A stretch of 64,000 nt of DNA from Campylobacter concisus (GTDB lineage Bacteria; Campylobacterota; Campylobacteria; Campylobacterales; Campylobacteraceae), in the NCBI RefSeq assembly GCF_002913045.1, contig NZ_PPAF01000026.1, forward strand, positions 62,001 through 126,000, written 5' to 3'. A program made the translations under genes and the position numbers. The notes beneath the pieces are model-generated. The model did not search any database and had not been told where the DNA came from. It saw nothing but the letters and a program-made list of their open reading frames with translations. Positions within the stretch are counted from its first letter, which is position 1; every line of letters starts with the position of its first letter. This document shows positions 18,138 through 26,795 of the stretch, in pieces.

Positions 18138-19199
18138 ATGAACGACGAATTTTACATGGATCTTGCTTTAAGCGAGGCTTGGAAATTTCAAATATTAACC
18201 TATCCAAATCCAGCCGTTGGATGCCTTATTCTTGATGAAAATGGCAAAATTTTATCTTGCAAGGCTCATGAAAAGGCTGGATATTTGCACGCTGAGCCAA
18301 CGGCGATACTCTTTGCGCTTTGCAAAAAAAGTGAAAAATTTAAAGATGATTTTATAAAAGCGTATAACGATAAATTTAGCTCTAATATAAAAGAGGGCGA
18401 ATTTGGCCTTTTGGAGCCAAAATTTACCTATGAATTTATACTAAAAAATCACTCAAATTTACTAAAAAATGCAAAAGCTTACGTCACTCTTGAGCCTTGC
18501 TTACATCATGGTAAAACGCCACCTTGTGCAATTTTGCTAAAAGAGCTTGGTTTTAGAGAGGTGATAATAGGAAGCCACGATGAAAATAAGGTAGCAAGTG
18601 GTGGTGGTAATTTGCTTAAAAGCGCTGGTATAAAAGTTAAATTTGCCGTTTTAAAAGAGCGCTGCGATAAGCTGCTTGAACCATTTTTGGCATATCAAAA
18701 TGGTGGTTTTAGTTTTTTAAAAATCGCAATTAGTAAAAATGGAGTAGCAAGTGGTGGCATCATCACAAATGAACTTAGTCGCACGCATGTCCATAAACTA
18801 AGATGCATCATAGATACGCTAGTGATCGGCGGCAACACAGTGCGAGTTGATCGCCCAAAGCTTGATAGTAGGCTAGTAAGTGGCGGCAAAAATCCAGATG
18901 TCATAATCTACTCAAGAAGTGATAAATTTGATAAGACAATACCGCTCTTTAGCGTGCCAGGTCGCAAAGTTAGCATTCAAAAAAAGCTTAGCTTAAAAGG
19001 ACTTAGCATGTTTGAAGGCACTGGTGAGTTTTTAAAACTTGCAAAAGATAGCAAACTAGCAAACGTAAAGTGGCTACTTATCTATCAAAGCTCAAATTTT
19101 AAGGATGGTAAAAATTTAAGCCTTGATCTAAATTTAAAGCCACTATTTAGTGGGAATTTTGGAGACGATAGCTACACCTGGTATGAAATTTTGGATTAA
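18138..19199 (+). CDS. ribD: riboflavin biosynthesis protein RibD (deaminase/reductase)
   Basis: Two-domain enzyme for the deaminase and reductase steps from the GTP-derived pyrimidine in riboflavin synthesis. The deaminase domain has zinc motif HAEPTA (His51) and EPCLHHGKTPPC (Cys121, Cys130). The reductase half follows (FLKIAISKNG, CIIDTLVIGGNTVRVDRPKL). The 353 residues are in range for the family; an insertion of about 35 residues lies between the two zinc motifs. Its stop overlaps the stop of the convergent ferritin-like/VIT gene by 4 bases. Confidence 0.9.
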   Translation: MNDEFYMDLALSEAWKFQILTYPNPAVGCLILDENGKILSCKAHEKAGYLHAEPTAILFALCKKSEKFKDDFIKAYNDKFSSNIKEGEFGLLEPKFTYEFILKNHSNLLKNAKAYVTLEPCLHHGKTPPCAILLKELGFREVIIGSHDENKVASGGGNLLKSAGIKVKFAVLKERCDKLLEPFLAYQNGGFSFLKIAISKNGVASGGIITNELSRTHVHKLRCIIDTLVIGGNTVRVDRPKLDSRLVSGGKNPDVIIYSRSDKFDKTIPLFSVPGRKVSIQKKLSLKGLSMFEGTGEFLKLAKDSKLANVKWLLIYQSSNFKDGKNLSLDLNLKPLFSGNFGDDSYTWYEILD

Positions 19200-20059
19200 A
19201 TATCTAAGCCAAAATAGTGCTTGACTAAAAAGCCAATACCAAACGAAATGATCGCAACACCAAAAGTTATCACACACATCTCAACCACTCTTGGCAAAAA
19301 TTTAAGCTCTTTTGCTACGCTTATGTAAAAGTTGTAAGTGATAATGGCAACAAAGGCAAAGAAAAACATCGACAAGACAGCGTAAACACCACTTGAAAAG
19401 ATGAAAAATGGAAGTATCAAAAACGCCGTTGTTATGATGTACGAACCACCTGTATAGAGCGAATAGGTAAGCGGTTTGATCTCGTCACTTGGATTTTCTT
19501 TTGACTCAAGATAGGCTGATCCTGCCATAGAAAGAGCAGCTGCAATACCCATGATAAGGCCTGTCGCACCAACTGATTTTGTATTTGAAAAAGCAAGTGC
19601 GATACCACTTAGTGTGCCAGTTAGCTCAACTAATGCGTCATTCATGCCAAGAACAATGCCACCAGCATTGACTAGTTTCGTGTCTTTTAACATAGAGATT
19701 AAATTATTTTCATGATTTACTTCTTCTTCATAAATATCTCTAGCTTCAGAATACTCATCAACAATACCAAGATAAAATTGCTCTGCGTCTTCTTCACGTG
19801 ACTCCATAAATTTTAAAGTAAAAGATGTACCAAAAATTTTAACAAGTATCGTATAGAAGATGACTTTGAATAAATTTGCAGTTCTACTCTCACCTGTTAT
19901 CTTTTGGCAAAAAGCATAGTGTCGTTTTTCTTCAGTGATTAATTTACGAAGTATTTTTTTATTTTCTTCATTTTTTTCACTAGCTTCGAGTAACGTATAG
20001 ATGGCGGTATCATCTGCTTCATTTTGTAGCTGTTTTAAAGCACGCTTTTTATCTAGCAT
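19196..20059 (-). CDS. ferritin-like/VIT1 (CCC1-type) iron or manganese transporter
   Basis: A 287-residue fusion: an N-terminal ferritin-like helical part with ITEEKRHYAFCQ (ExxH at about residues 42-45) and a C-terminal VIT1/CCC1 membrane domain with about five membrane spans. The VIT signature is MNDALVELTGTLSGIALAF. This layout resembles the membrane-bound ferritin MbfA group, which exports iron; that function is inferred. The ATG at 20059 has AAGGGG upstream. A longer reading from 20155 overlaps the tRNA gene and is rejected. It lies 54 bases after tRNA-Leu on the same strand. Confidence 0.85.
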   Translation of the reverse strand: MLDKKRALKQLQNEADDTAIYTLLEASEKNEENKKILRKLITEEKRHYAFCQKITGESRTANLFKVIFYTILVKIFGTSFTLKFMESREEDAEQFYLGIVDEYSEARDIYEEEVNHENNLISMLKDTKLVNAGGIVLGMNDALVELTGTLSGIALAFSNTKSVGATGLIMGIAAALSMAGSAYLESKENPSDEIKPLTYSLYTGGSYIITTAFLILPFFIFSSGVYAVLSMFFFAFVAIITYNFYISVAKELKFLPRVVEMCVITFGVAIISFGIGFLVKHYFGLDI

Positions 20060-20113
20060 AAATTCCCCTTTTTTAATTTTGTAAGATTTTGGATTTTGAA
20101 GTATAAGATTAGA

Positions 20114-20198
20114 TGGTGCGATCAGCGAGACTCGAACTCGCACACCTAGCGGCACTACCCCCTCAAGATAGCGTGTCTACCAATTCCACCATGATCGC
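20114..20198 (-). tRNA. tRNA-Leu (anticodon GAG)
   Basis: The minus strand gives an 85-base class II tRNA: acceptor GCGATCA pairs with TGATCGC, a D arm with TGGTAGA, anticodon stem CTATC/GGTAG with loop TTGAGGG (anticodon GAG), a variable arm, and the T loop GTTCGAGTC. CCA is encoded (20114-20116). It lies between the atpE terminator and the ferritin-like/VIT gene, all on the minus strand. Confidence 0.95.
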
Positions 20199-20210
20199 AA
20201 AAAGAGTAAA

Positions 20211-20226
20211 AGCCCCAAAAGGGGCT
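20211..20226 (-). terminator. atpE terminator
   Basis: AGCCCC and GGGGCT form a six-base stem with a four-base loop. On the minus strand TTTTACTCTTTTT follows. It lies 18 bases after the atpE stop and 12 bases before tRNA-Leu. Confidence 0.8.
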
Positions 20227-20243
20227 AAATTTAAGCTTTACGC

Positions 20244-20546
20244 TTAGCCAAGCATTGGGTTTGCGTAAAGAACGATAAGTGTAATAACAAGTGCGTAGAT
20301 AACTTGTGCTTCGATCATCGCAAGAGCGATAAACATTGTAGTCATAAGTTTGCTACCAACACCTGGGTTTCTAGCTGTTCCGCTAATTGTTGCAGCAGCT
20401 GTGTTACCCATACCAATAGCACCGCCAAGAGCTGCAAGGCCAAGACCAATACCACCAGCGATAACCGAATATGATCTAATCATCTCGCCATCAGCACCAA
20501 ATGCAAATGCAGCAAGACCAAGAATTAAAAACACGATCTTTTTCAT
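20244..20546 (-). CDS. atpE: ATP synthase F0 subunit c
   Basis: Rotor-ring proteolipid of the F1F0 ATP synthase. The 100-residue protein has an N-terminal leader-like helix, then two transmembrane helices with the GxGxG-like LGGAIGMGNTAAA, a polar loop SGTARNPG, and the ion-binding Glu79 in MIEAQVIYALV. The residues after Glu79 are Ala-Gln rather than Ser-Thr, which favours H+ over Na+. AAAGGAG precedes the ATG. A terminator follows. It is alone, away from the other atp genes, as in C. jejuni. Confidence 0.95.
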   Translation of the reverse strand: MKKIVFLILGLAAFAFGADGEMIRSYSVIAGGIGLGLAALGGAIGMGNTAAATISGTARNPGVGSKLMTTMFIALAMIEAQVIYALVITLIVLYANPMLG

Positions 20547-20751
20547 CGTTGCTCCTTTAAAATTTTAAAGCTCTTTCGGATCTGTCCCCTACTTAAACTT
20601 TATGAGCCGTAATATTACAAAAACAAAACTTTGTTTCAAATAAAAACACTAAAAATTTAAATTGCCTATGAAAAATTCTTGGCTTAGAAAAATAAAAGTT
20701 TTTTTATGTTATCTTTGAAAAAATTAATTTATTCTTAATCTCAGGTAATCA

Positions 20752-22098
20752 ATGATAAATGAAAAATTTTCAAAAATAGGCTTTGTTCTTGCGATGGCAG
20801 GATCGGCTGTTGGACTTGGTAATGCATGGAAATTTCCAACAATGGTAGGAAACAATGGCGGTTCAGCATTTATAGTTTTATATTTACTTCTCACGTTTGC
20901 TATTGCTTTTGTAGCATTTTTAGCGGAGCTTAGCATTGGTAAGCTTGGTGAGAGTGACGTTGTAAGCTCCATTTATAAACTTGCTCCAAAACACAAAAAA
21001 ATATGGTCTTTTTCAGGCTTTTTTATGATAGGAGCGATACTTATTGCTTCGTTTTATATGGTTGTCATTGGCTGGATATTAAAATACATTTATCTTAGTT
21101 TTTCGCCACTTTTGGCTGATACTAAAGAAGCAGCAACGCAGTTTAATACACTTTTGGCAAATGATCTAACCAGTGCCGTGCTTTGCTTTAGTCTAGTCTT
21201 TTTAATGGTATTTTTTGCTGTTTCAAAAGGTGTGAAAAGTGGCATTGAAAAGCTAAATATCTGGATGATGCCGAGTCTTTTTATACTGCTTGTTTGTATA
21301 CTTTTTTATGCAATTAGTATGGGCGATGGCTTTGTTAAGGCGGCTAAATTTTTATTTGTACCAAATTTTAGCGCGATCACGCCAGATGTTATTTTACAAG
21401 CTCTTGGACTCGCGTTCTTCTCGCTATCTATGGGCGTTGGTGTAATACCAACATACGCTGCAAATTTACCAGAGCAGACAAATCTTATAAAATCAACGCT
21501 TTCTATCATCTTTATAAACATATTAATAGGCATTATGATGGGACTTGTGGTCTTTACGTTTATATTTGCTTATGGAGCTGATAGCACGGCAAGTGGCCCG
21601 GGGCTTATTTTTATCTCACTTGTTACGCTCTTTGCAAAACTTGGGATAGTTGGCAATGTCATGGCTATCGCATTTTTTGTTTCACTTTTATTTGCTGGTG
21701 TTACAAGTGCTGTTTCGATGATCGAACCATTTGCTTATTATTTGGTTAGAAAATTTGAAATTTCACGCAAAAAGGCTCTTATTTATATTGGAATTTTTGT
21801 CTATATCTTAGGCCTTTTTTGTATTTTTTCATATTATGCACAGACGGCTAATATCTTTAGTATTTTTGGTAAGCCAGTCTTTGATGCACTTGATTTTCTT
21901 ACTTCAAACATAATGATGCCAATAGGTGCCATAATTTTTAGTTTTTTTGTTGGCTATAAACTTAAAAAAGAGAGCCTATATCTACTCTTTGGCGAATTTA
22001 TGGGAAAAGTATTCTTTGAAATTTGGTACTTCACTCTAAGATATATCGTGCCAATTGCAATTTGTGCCATCATGATCTATCAAATAGCAGGTAAATGA
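20752..22098 (+). CDS. Na+-dependent SNF family symporter, copy 1
   Basis: Neurotransmitter:sodium symporter (SNF/NSS) family inner-membrane protein that imports amino acids or related solutes with Na+. At 448 residues it is close to MhsT-like bacterial members, with about 11-12 spans. The first helix holds AGSAVGLGNAWKFP (about residues 16-29), the Na+ and substrate site. The substrate cannot be deduced. Its end overlaps copy 2 by 4 bases. Upstream is a 205-base divergent gap from atpE. Confidence 0.9.
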   Translation: MINEKFSKIGFVLAMAGSAVGLGNAWKFPTMVGNNGGSAFIVLYLLLTFAIAFVAFLAELSIGKLGESDVVSSIYKLAPKHKKIWSFSGFFMIGAILIASFYMVVIGWILKYIYLSFSPLLADTKEAATQFNTLLANDLTSAVLCFSLVFLMVFFAVSKGVKSGIEKLNIWMMPSLFILLVCILFYAISMGDGFVKAAKFLFVPNFSAITPDVILQALGLAFFSLSMGVGVIPTYAANLPEQTNLIKSTLSIIFINILIGIMMGLVVFTFIFAYGADSTASGPGLIFISLVTLFAKLGIVGNVMAIAFFVSLLFAGVTSAVSMIEPFAYYLVRKFEISRKKALIYIGIFVYILGLFCIFSYYAQTANIFSIFGKPVFDALDFLTSNIMMPIGAIIFSFFVGYKLKKESLYLLFGEFMGKVFFEIWYFTLRYIVPIAICAIMIYQIAGK

Positions 22099-23426
22099 TG
22101 GATAGATTTAGTAAAGTTGGTTTTGTTCTTTCTATCATTGGAGCGGCTATTGGTCTTGGTAATGCATGGAAATTTCCATATATGGTCGGTAGTAACGGTG
22201 GTTCAGCATTTATTCTTATATATCTATTTTTTGCTTTTGTTGTTGGACTTAGTATATTTTTTGCTGAGATGGCAATGGGTAAAATTTCACGCCTTGACAC
22301 GGTTGGAGCATTTAAAAGTCTAGCTACAAAGGGGGCAAATTCTTGGAAATTTGCTGGTGTTGTGATGGTGACAGGGCTATTCATCGCATCTTTTTACACG
22401 CTTATTATCGGCTGGGTTTTAAAATACGTTATCTTAAGTCTTGGCGAGCTTCCAAAAGATATGGCAAGCTCAGAAGCGCTTTTTGTAAATTTTACTTCAA
22501 AGGGCATAGAGGAGCAAATTTTATATTTTAGCATCGCCTTTTTTGCCTACTTTTTTATACTTACAAAAGGTATAAAAAGTGGAATAGAGCGTATAAATGT
22601 ATATCTTATTCCAGCACTTTTTATTTTACTTTTGCTTATGCTTGGCTACTCTTTTGGTATGAATGGATTTGATGAGGCGGCTAAATTTTTACTAGTACCT
22701 GATTTTTCAAAGATAGATCAAGGCGCTATCTTAAATGCTCTTGGATTAGCTTTTTTTACGATGTGTATTGGCATTGGCTGCATTTTAACCTACTCATCAA
22801 GCCTAGGCAATGATACAAATTTATTCACTTCATCACTTTATGTAGTCTTTGCAAATATAATTATTAGCGTAATTATAGGGCTTATAGTTTTTACATTCAC
22901 CTATGAATTTGGCTCAGAGCCATCAAAGGGTGCAGGGTTAGCATTTATCTCACTTCCAACGCTTTTTGCAAAGCTTGGTTTGCTTGGAAATTTCTTGGCT
23001 TTTGCATTTTTTACATCTTTATTTTTTGCTGGTATAACATCGGTTATTTCGCTAGTCGAGCCATTTATATTTTTCTTAAATAAAAGCTTGGGATTTAGTA
23101 GAAATAGATCAATTATCATTGTCGGTGCCGTAGTTTATCTTTTGGGAATTTTATGTGCGTTAAGCGGTATTGGTGATTTTAAAGAAGCACTTACATTTTT
23201 TGGTAAGAGCTTTTTTGATTTGCTTGATTATCTTAGCTCAAACATTATGCTCCCACTTGGTGGCATTATATTTGCCATTTTTGTTGGGTACTTTATGAAA
23301 TTTGAGCTTTTAAAAGAACTATTTTTGCCTTATATGGGTGAGATTGTTTTTAAAATTTGGTATTTTTTAATAAGGTTTGTGGCACCAGTTCTAGTTTTTG
23401 TGGTGTTAGTAAGGGAGATTGCATAA
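22095..23426 (+). CDS. Na+-dependent SNF family symporter, copy 2
   Basis: 443-residue paralogue of the previous gene and of the next, and again a 11-12 span SNF/NSS symporter. The N-terminal helix has GAAIGLGNAWKFPYMVGSNGGSA, with Ile in place of Val. Start and stop overlap both neighbours: ATGATGG at its start overlaps copy 1 and its TAATG overlaps copy 3 by one base. The three are therefore one translationally linked array, and sequence between them has diverged a lot outside the ion-binding motif. Confidence 0.9.
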   Translation: MMDRFSKVGFVLSIIGAAIGLGNAWKFPYMVGSNGGSAFILIYLFFAFVVGLSIFFAEMAMGKISRLDTVGAFKSLATKGANSWKFAGVVMVTGLFIASFYTLIIGWVLKYVILSLGELPKDMASSEALFVNFTSKGIEEQILYFSIAFFAYFFILTKGIKSGIERINVYLIPALFILLLLMLGYSFGMNGFDEAAKFLLVPDFSKIDQGAILNALGLAFFTMCIGIGCILTYSSSLGNDTNLFTSSLYVVFANIIISVIIGLIVFTFTYEFGSEPSKGAGLAFISLPTLFAKLGLLGNFLAFAFFTSLFFAGITSVISLVEPFIFFLNKSLGFSRNRSIIIVGAVVYLLGILCALSGIGDFKEALTFFGKSFFDLLDYLSSNIMLPLGGIIFAIFVGYFMKFELLKELFLPYMGEIVFKIWYFLIRFVAPVLVFVVLVREIA

Positions 23427-24766
23427 TGGCAAAAGAACAGTTTTCTAAAATAGGTTATGTTTTAGCAGTTGCAGGGTCAGCTGTTGGACTTGGCAATGCA
23501 TGGAAATTTCCATACATGGTCGGTGAAAATGGCGGATCAGCATTTGTTATTTTATATCTTTTGATAACGTTTTTAGTTGGCATACCTATCTTTATGGCAG
23601 AGCTAAGTATTGGCAAGCTTAGCGAAAGTGATAGTGTAAATGCCTTTAGAAAGTTGGCGAATAAAAATAAAAATTTATGGCAACTGGTTGGAATTTTAGC
23701 TATGGTAACCGCAGCTATAATCTCATCTTATTATATTGTGATCATCGGCTGGGTCTTTAAGTATTTCACACTATCTTTTACCGGTCTTCCAAACGATATA
23801 GAAAGTTCAAAGGTAATATTTAACGAGCTTCTTACGCATGGTCTTGGCGAGCAGATGCTTTATTTTGTTATTGCATTTGTAGCTTGCTTTTTTATCCTTT
23901 CAAAAGGTGTGAAAAGTGGCATTGAAAAGCTAAATGTTTGGATGATGCCAAGCCTATTTATCATGGTTTTAATCATGCTTATCTTTTCTATGACAATGAA
24001 TGGCTTTACAAAATCGGCTGAGTTTTTACTTGTTCCTGATTTTAGTAAAATTTCATTTAACTCGCTCTTGCTTGCTCTTGGGCTTGCTTTTTGGACACTA
24101 TCTCTTGGTATGGCAGCTATCATTACATATTCAGCTAGCTTAAGTGATGATACAAATTTAGCTACTTCTACGCTAAGTATCGTTTTTATAAACATCGTCC
24201 TAGCCATTATGATGGGTCTTGTTATCTTTACATTTATATTTGAATTTGGCGCAGAGCCGTCTCAAGGACCAGGACTTGTCTTTATCTCGCTTCCAACGCT
24301 CTTTGCTAAGCTTGGTGTGATAGGTCAAATTTTAGCTGTAGCATTTTTTGCAGCGCTTATCTTTGCTGGCATTACTTCAGCTATCTCTATCGTAGAGCCG
24401 TTTGTATTTTTCTTGATCAGAGAGTATGGCATTAGCAGGATAAAAGCTCTTAGCATAGTTGGAGCCGGTGTTTTTGTATTGGGATTTTTATGTCTTTTAT
24501 CAAATATAGAAAATGTTGGCGACAAATTTATGCTCTTTGGTAAAAATTTCTTTGATTTTCTTGATTTTACCGCTTCAAATGTTCTGCTTCCAATTAGTGG
24601 TATTGGTGGAGCGATATTCGTTGGATATTTTATGAAAAGAGAAGCACTTTATGTGCTATTTAGTCCATATATGAGCGACTTTGTATTTAGTGCGTGGTAT
24701 TTTTTATTAAGATATGTGGCGCCAGTTTGCGTCTTTATCATCATGATAAATAAATTGTTTTTTTAA
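23426..24766 (+). CDS. Na+-dependent SNF family symporter, copy 3
   Basis: 446-residue third tandem SNF/NSS symporter with AGSAVGLGNAWKFPYMVGENGGSA. The start chosen is ATG of MAKEQFSKIG, one base overlapping the copy 2 stop. A longer reading from 23357 would overlap copy 2 heavily and adds no family-like sequence. The TRAP gene follows 9 bases later. It resembles copy 1 and copy 2 about equally in the core by eye. Confidence 0.9.
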   Translation: MAKEQFSKIGYVLAVAGSAVGLGNAWKFPYMVGENGGSAFVILYLLITFLVGIPIFMAELSIGKLSESDSVNAFRKLANKNKNLWQLVGILAMVTAAIISSYYIVIIGWVFKYFTLSFTGLPNDIESSKVIFNELLTHGLGEQMLYFVIAFVACFFILSKGVKSGIEKLNVWMMPSLFIMVLIMLIFSMTMNGFTKSAEFLLVPDFSKISFNSLLLALGLAFWTLSLGMAAIITYSASLSDDTNLATSTLSIVFINIVLAIMMGLVIFTFIFEFGAEPSQGPGLVFISLPTLFAKLGVIGQILAVAFFAALIFAGITSAISIVEPFVFFLIREYGISRIKALSIVGAGVFVLGFLCLLSNIENVGDKFMLFGKNFFDFLDFTASNVLLPISGIGGAIFVGYFMKREALYVLFSPYMSDFVFSAWYFLLRYVAPVCVFIIMINKLFF

Positions 24767-24775
24767 GGGTTGTTT

Positions 24776-25285
24776 ATGCAAAAAGTTGAGAAATTTTTTG
24801 ATAAGGTAGGCGATATAGTCGGCTATATTTGCATGTTTATTATGGCTTTGATGATAATAGACGTCTTTTTTAACGTTGTGGCAAGATATTTTTTCTCTTA
24901 TGGAAATGTCGCATTTCAGGAGCTTGAGTGGCATTTTTTTGCTGTAATATTTTTGCTTGGCATGAGCTATGCATTAAAAGAAGATGCACATGTTAGAGTT
25001 GATATCTTTTATGCTAAATTTTCACCAAAAAATAAAGCTCTTGTAAATATGATAGGAACTGTTATTTTTGTAATCCCATTTGCACTTCTGGTTTCAAATT
25101 TATCGTTTGAATTTGTGAGTGACGCTTATACTTCAGCTGAAGCTAGTGCGGATCCAGGCGGCCTTACTCACAGATGGATCATAAAAGCACTTATTCCTTT
25201 TTCTTTTTATCTACTTGTATTTTTTGCGATTGGCTTTTTTATAAGAAATTTTAATCTTTACAAAAAAGCTAAAAAGGGGGAATAA
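24776..25285 (+). CDS. TRAP transporter small membrane subunit DctQ
   Basis: DctQ-type 169-residue subunit with four predicted spans of a tripartite ATP-independent periplasmic transporter. Typical features are NVVARYFF and the helix-2 motif FQELEWHFFAVIFLLGMSYALKEDAHVRVD. I prefer the ATG of MQKVEKF over a TTG six bases upstream, since AAGGG stands six bases before that ATG. Its last base overlaps the dctM start. No DctP gene is beside it. Confidence 0.88.
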   Translation: MQKVEKFFDKVGDIVGYICMFIMALMIIDVFFNVVARYFFSYGNVAFQELEWHFFAVIFLLGMSYALKEDAHVRVDIFYAKFSPKNKALVNMIGTVIFVIPFALLVSNLSFEFVSDAYTSAEASADPGGLTHRWIIKALIPFSFYLLVFFAIGFFIRNFNLYKKAKKGE

Positions 25286-26673
25286 TGGCTGGTTTGATAA
25301 TGTTTATAGCTGCACTTTTGATGCTAGGCATTGGCTTTCCGGTAGCCTTTACCTTTGGTGCGGTTTCGATGATATTTGGCATGATTGGTAGTATTGTTGA
25401 GAGCATTGGAGACGGAGATGGGCTGCTTGGAAGTATCGAAGTTTTCAAAGATATGTTTAACTTCATGCCTTATAGAATTTTCTCTATCATGGAGAGTAGA
25501 ATTTTTATAGCAGTTCCACTTTTTGTATTTATGGGCGTCGTGCTTCAAAAGTCAAAACTAGCCGAGAGGCTACTTGAGAGCATGGGTATGCTTTTTGGAG
25601 AAATTCGCGGAGGTATTGCTATTAGCACTATCTTGGTTGGAGCACTTCTTGCAGCTTCAACTGGTGTTGTTGGTGCAAGTGTCGTTGCAATGGGCGTTAT
25701 AAGCTTACCTGTTATGTTAAAGTATAAATACGACCAAGCGCTAGGTTGTGGCACTATATGTGCTGCTGGTACGCTTGGACAGATCATTCCACCTTCTATC
25801 GTGTTGATTATTTTGGGTGATATATTTTCAGTGCCAGTTGGTGAGCTTTTTCATCAAGCCATCATCCCAGGACTCACACTAGTAGCAGTTTATATCATTT
25901 ATATTTTGATTGTTGCTTATTTGAAACCAGATACTGCACCGGTAGTAAAAGATGAGAGCGGTGTTAGTAAATTTAAGCAGATCATGAGAGCACTAATCGC
26001 TATCTTTCCACCTCTTTTACTGGTTATTTGCGTATTGGGTTCTATATTTGCAGGTATCGCTACACCAACTGAAAGTTCAGCTTTTGGCTGCGTCGGAGCC
26101 ATTATTTTAGCTATTTTTTATAGGACATTTTCATTTTCTATGATAAAAGAGGCATTGGCTGAAAGCGTAAAAACCACAGCACTTGTCTTTGCCATACTTG
26201 TTGGTGCGACAGCCTTTTCTATGGTATTTAGTTACACTGGTGGCGATGAGATTGTTGAAAAATTTATGACAAATTTACCAGGCGAGAAGTGGGGCTTTAT
26301 CATTTTTAGTATGGTTGTCATCTTTGTGCTTGGCTTTTTTATCGACTTTGTTGAAATTTCATACATTGTGCTTCCTATCTTGGTGCCAATAGCCGCAAAG
26401 CTTGGTATAAATCCAATTTATCTAGCAATCTTAGTTGCTATGAATTTACAAACTTCATTTTTGACGCCGCCATTTGGTTTTAGCTTATTTTTCCTAAGGT
26501 CAGTCGCACCAGCTGAGATAAAAACGACTGCTATTTATAAAGGCGTTGTGCCTTATATTTTTATTCAGCTTGCTGTACTTGTATTTTTCTGCGTCTTTCT
26601 AATGGAATTAAAGCCAATGCTTGATGCGAGCCACGGCGGATTATTAAACTTCTTGCTCTCACTTTTTAAATGA
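25285..26673 (+). CDS. TRAP transporter large membrane subunit DctM
   Basis: DctM-type permease of 462 residues with about 12 spans. Characteristic stretches are GALLAASTGVVGASVVAMGVISLPVM, GTLGQIIPPSIVLIILG and AGIATPTESSAFGCVGA. It follows dctQ by overlap and ends before a strong terminator. Neither side of the pair carries a DctP (or TAXI) solute receptor, so substrate cannot be guessed from context. Substrates of family members include C4-dicarboxylates and related acids. Confidence 0.9.
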   Translation: MAGLIMFIAALLMLGIGFPVAFTFGAVSMIFGMIGSIVESIGDGDGLLGSIEVFKDMFNFMPYRIFSIMESRIFIAVPLFVFMGVVLQKSKLAERLLESMGMLFGEIRGGIAISTILVGALLAASTGVVGASVVAMGVISLPVMLKYKYDQALGCGTICAAGTLGQIIPPSIVLIILGDIFSVPVGELFHQAIIPGLTLVAVYIIYILIVAYLKPDTAPVVKDESGVSKFKQIMRALIAIFPPLLLVICVLGSIFAGIATPTESSAFGCVGAIILAIFYRTFSFSMIKEALAESVKTTALVFAILVGATAFSMVFSYTGGDEIVEKFMTNLPGEKWGFIIFSMVVIFVLGFFIDFVEISYIVLPILVPIAAKLGINPIYLAILVAMNLQTSFLTPPFGFSLFFLRSVAPAEIKTTAIYKGVVPYIFIQLAVLVFFCVFLMELKPMLDASHGGLLNFLLSLFK

Positions 26674-26711
26674 TATAAAAGTTTTTGGTTGTAAAATACC
26701 AAGAAACAAGC

Positions 26712-26751
26712 AAAATGGCTAATTTGAGTTTCTAACCAGATTAGCCATTTT
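26712..26751 (+). terminator. terminator after the symporter-TRAP operon
   Basis: AAAATGGCTAAT at 26712-26723 pairs perfectly with ATTAGCCATTTT at 26740-26751 (12 bases, 16-base loop). It lies 38 bases after the dctM stop. The long A/T tails give it a bidirectional look. Confidence 0.75.
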
Positions 26752-26795
26752 CTATGAATTCTTTAAATAAATTTATAAAATTAATGAGGTGGGTG

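Noticed and set aside
20059..20155. 32-residue N-terminal extension of the ferritin-like/VIT protein
   Set aside because: It would be translated from the tRNA-Leu sequence, and AAGGGG stands before the ATG at 20059.
23357..23426. 23-residue extension of SNF symporter copy 3
   Set aside because: It overlaps copy 2 in another frame and lacks family-like sequence; the ATG at 23426 matches copies 1 and 2.
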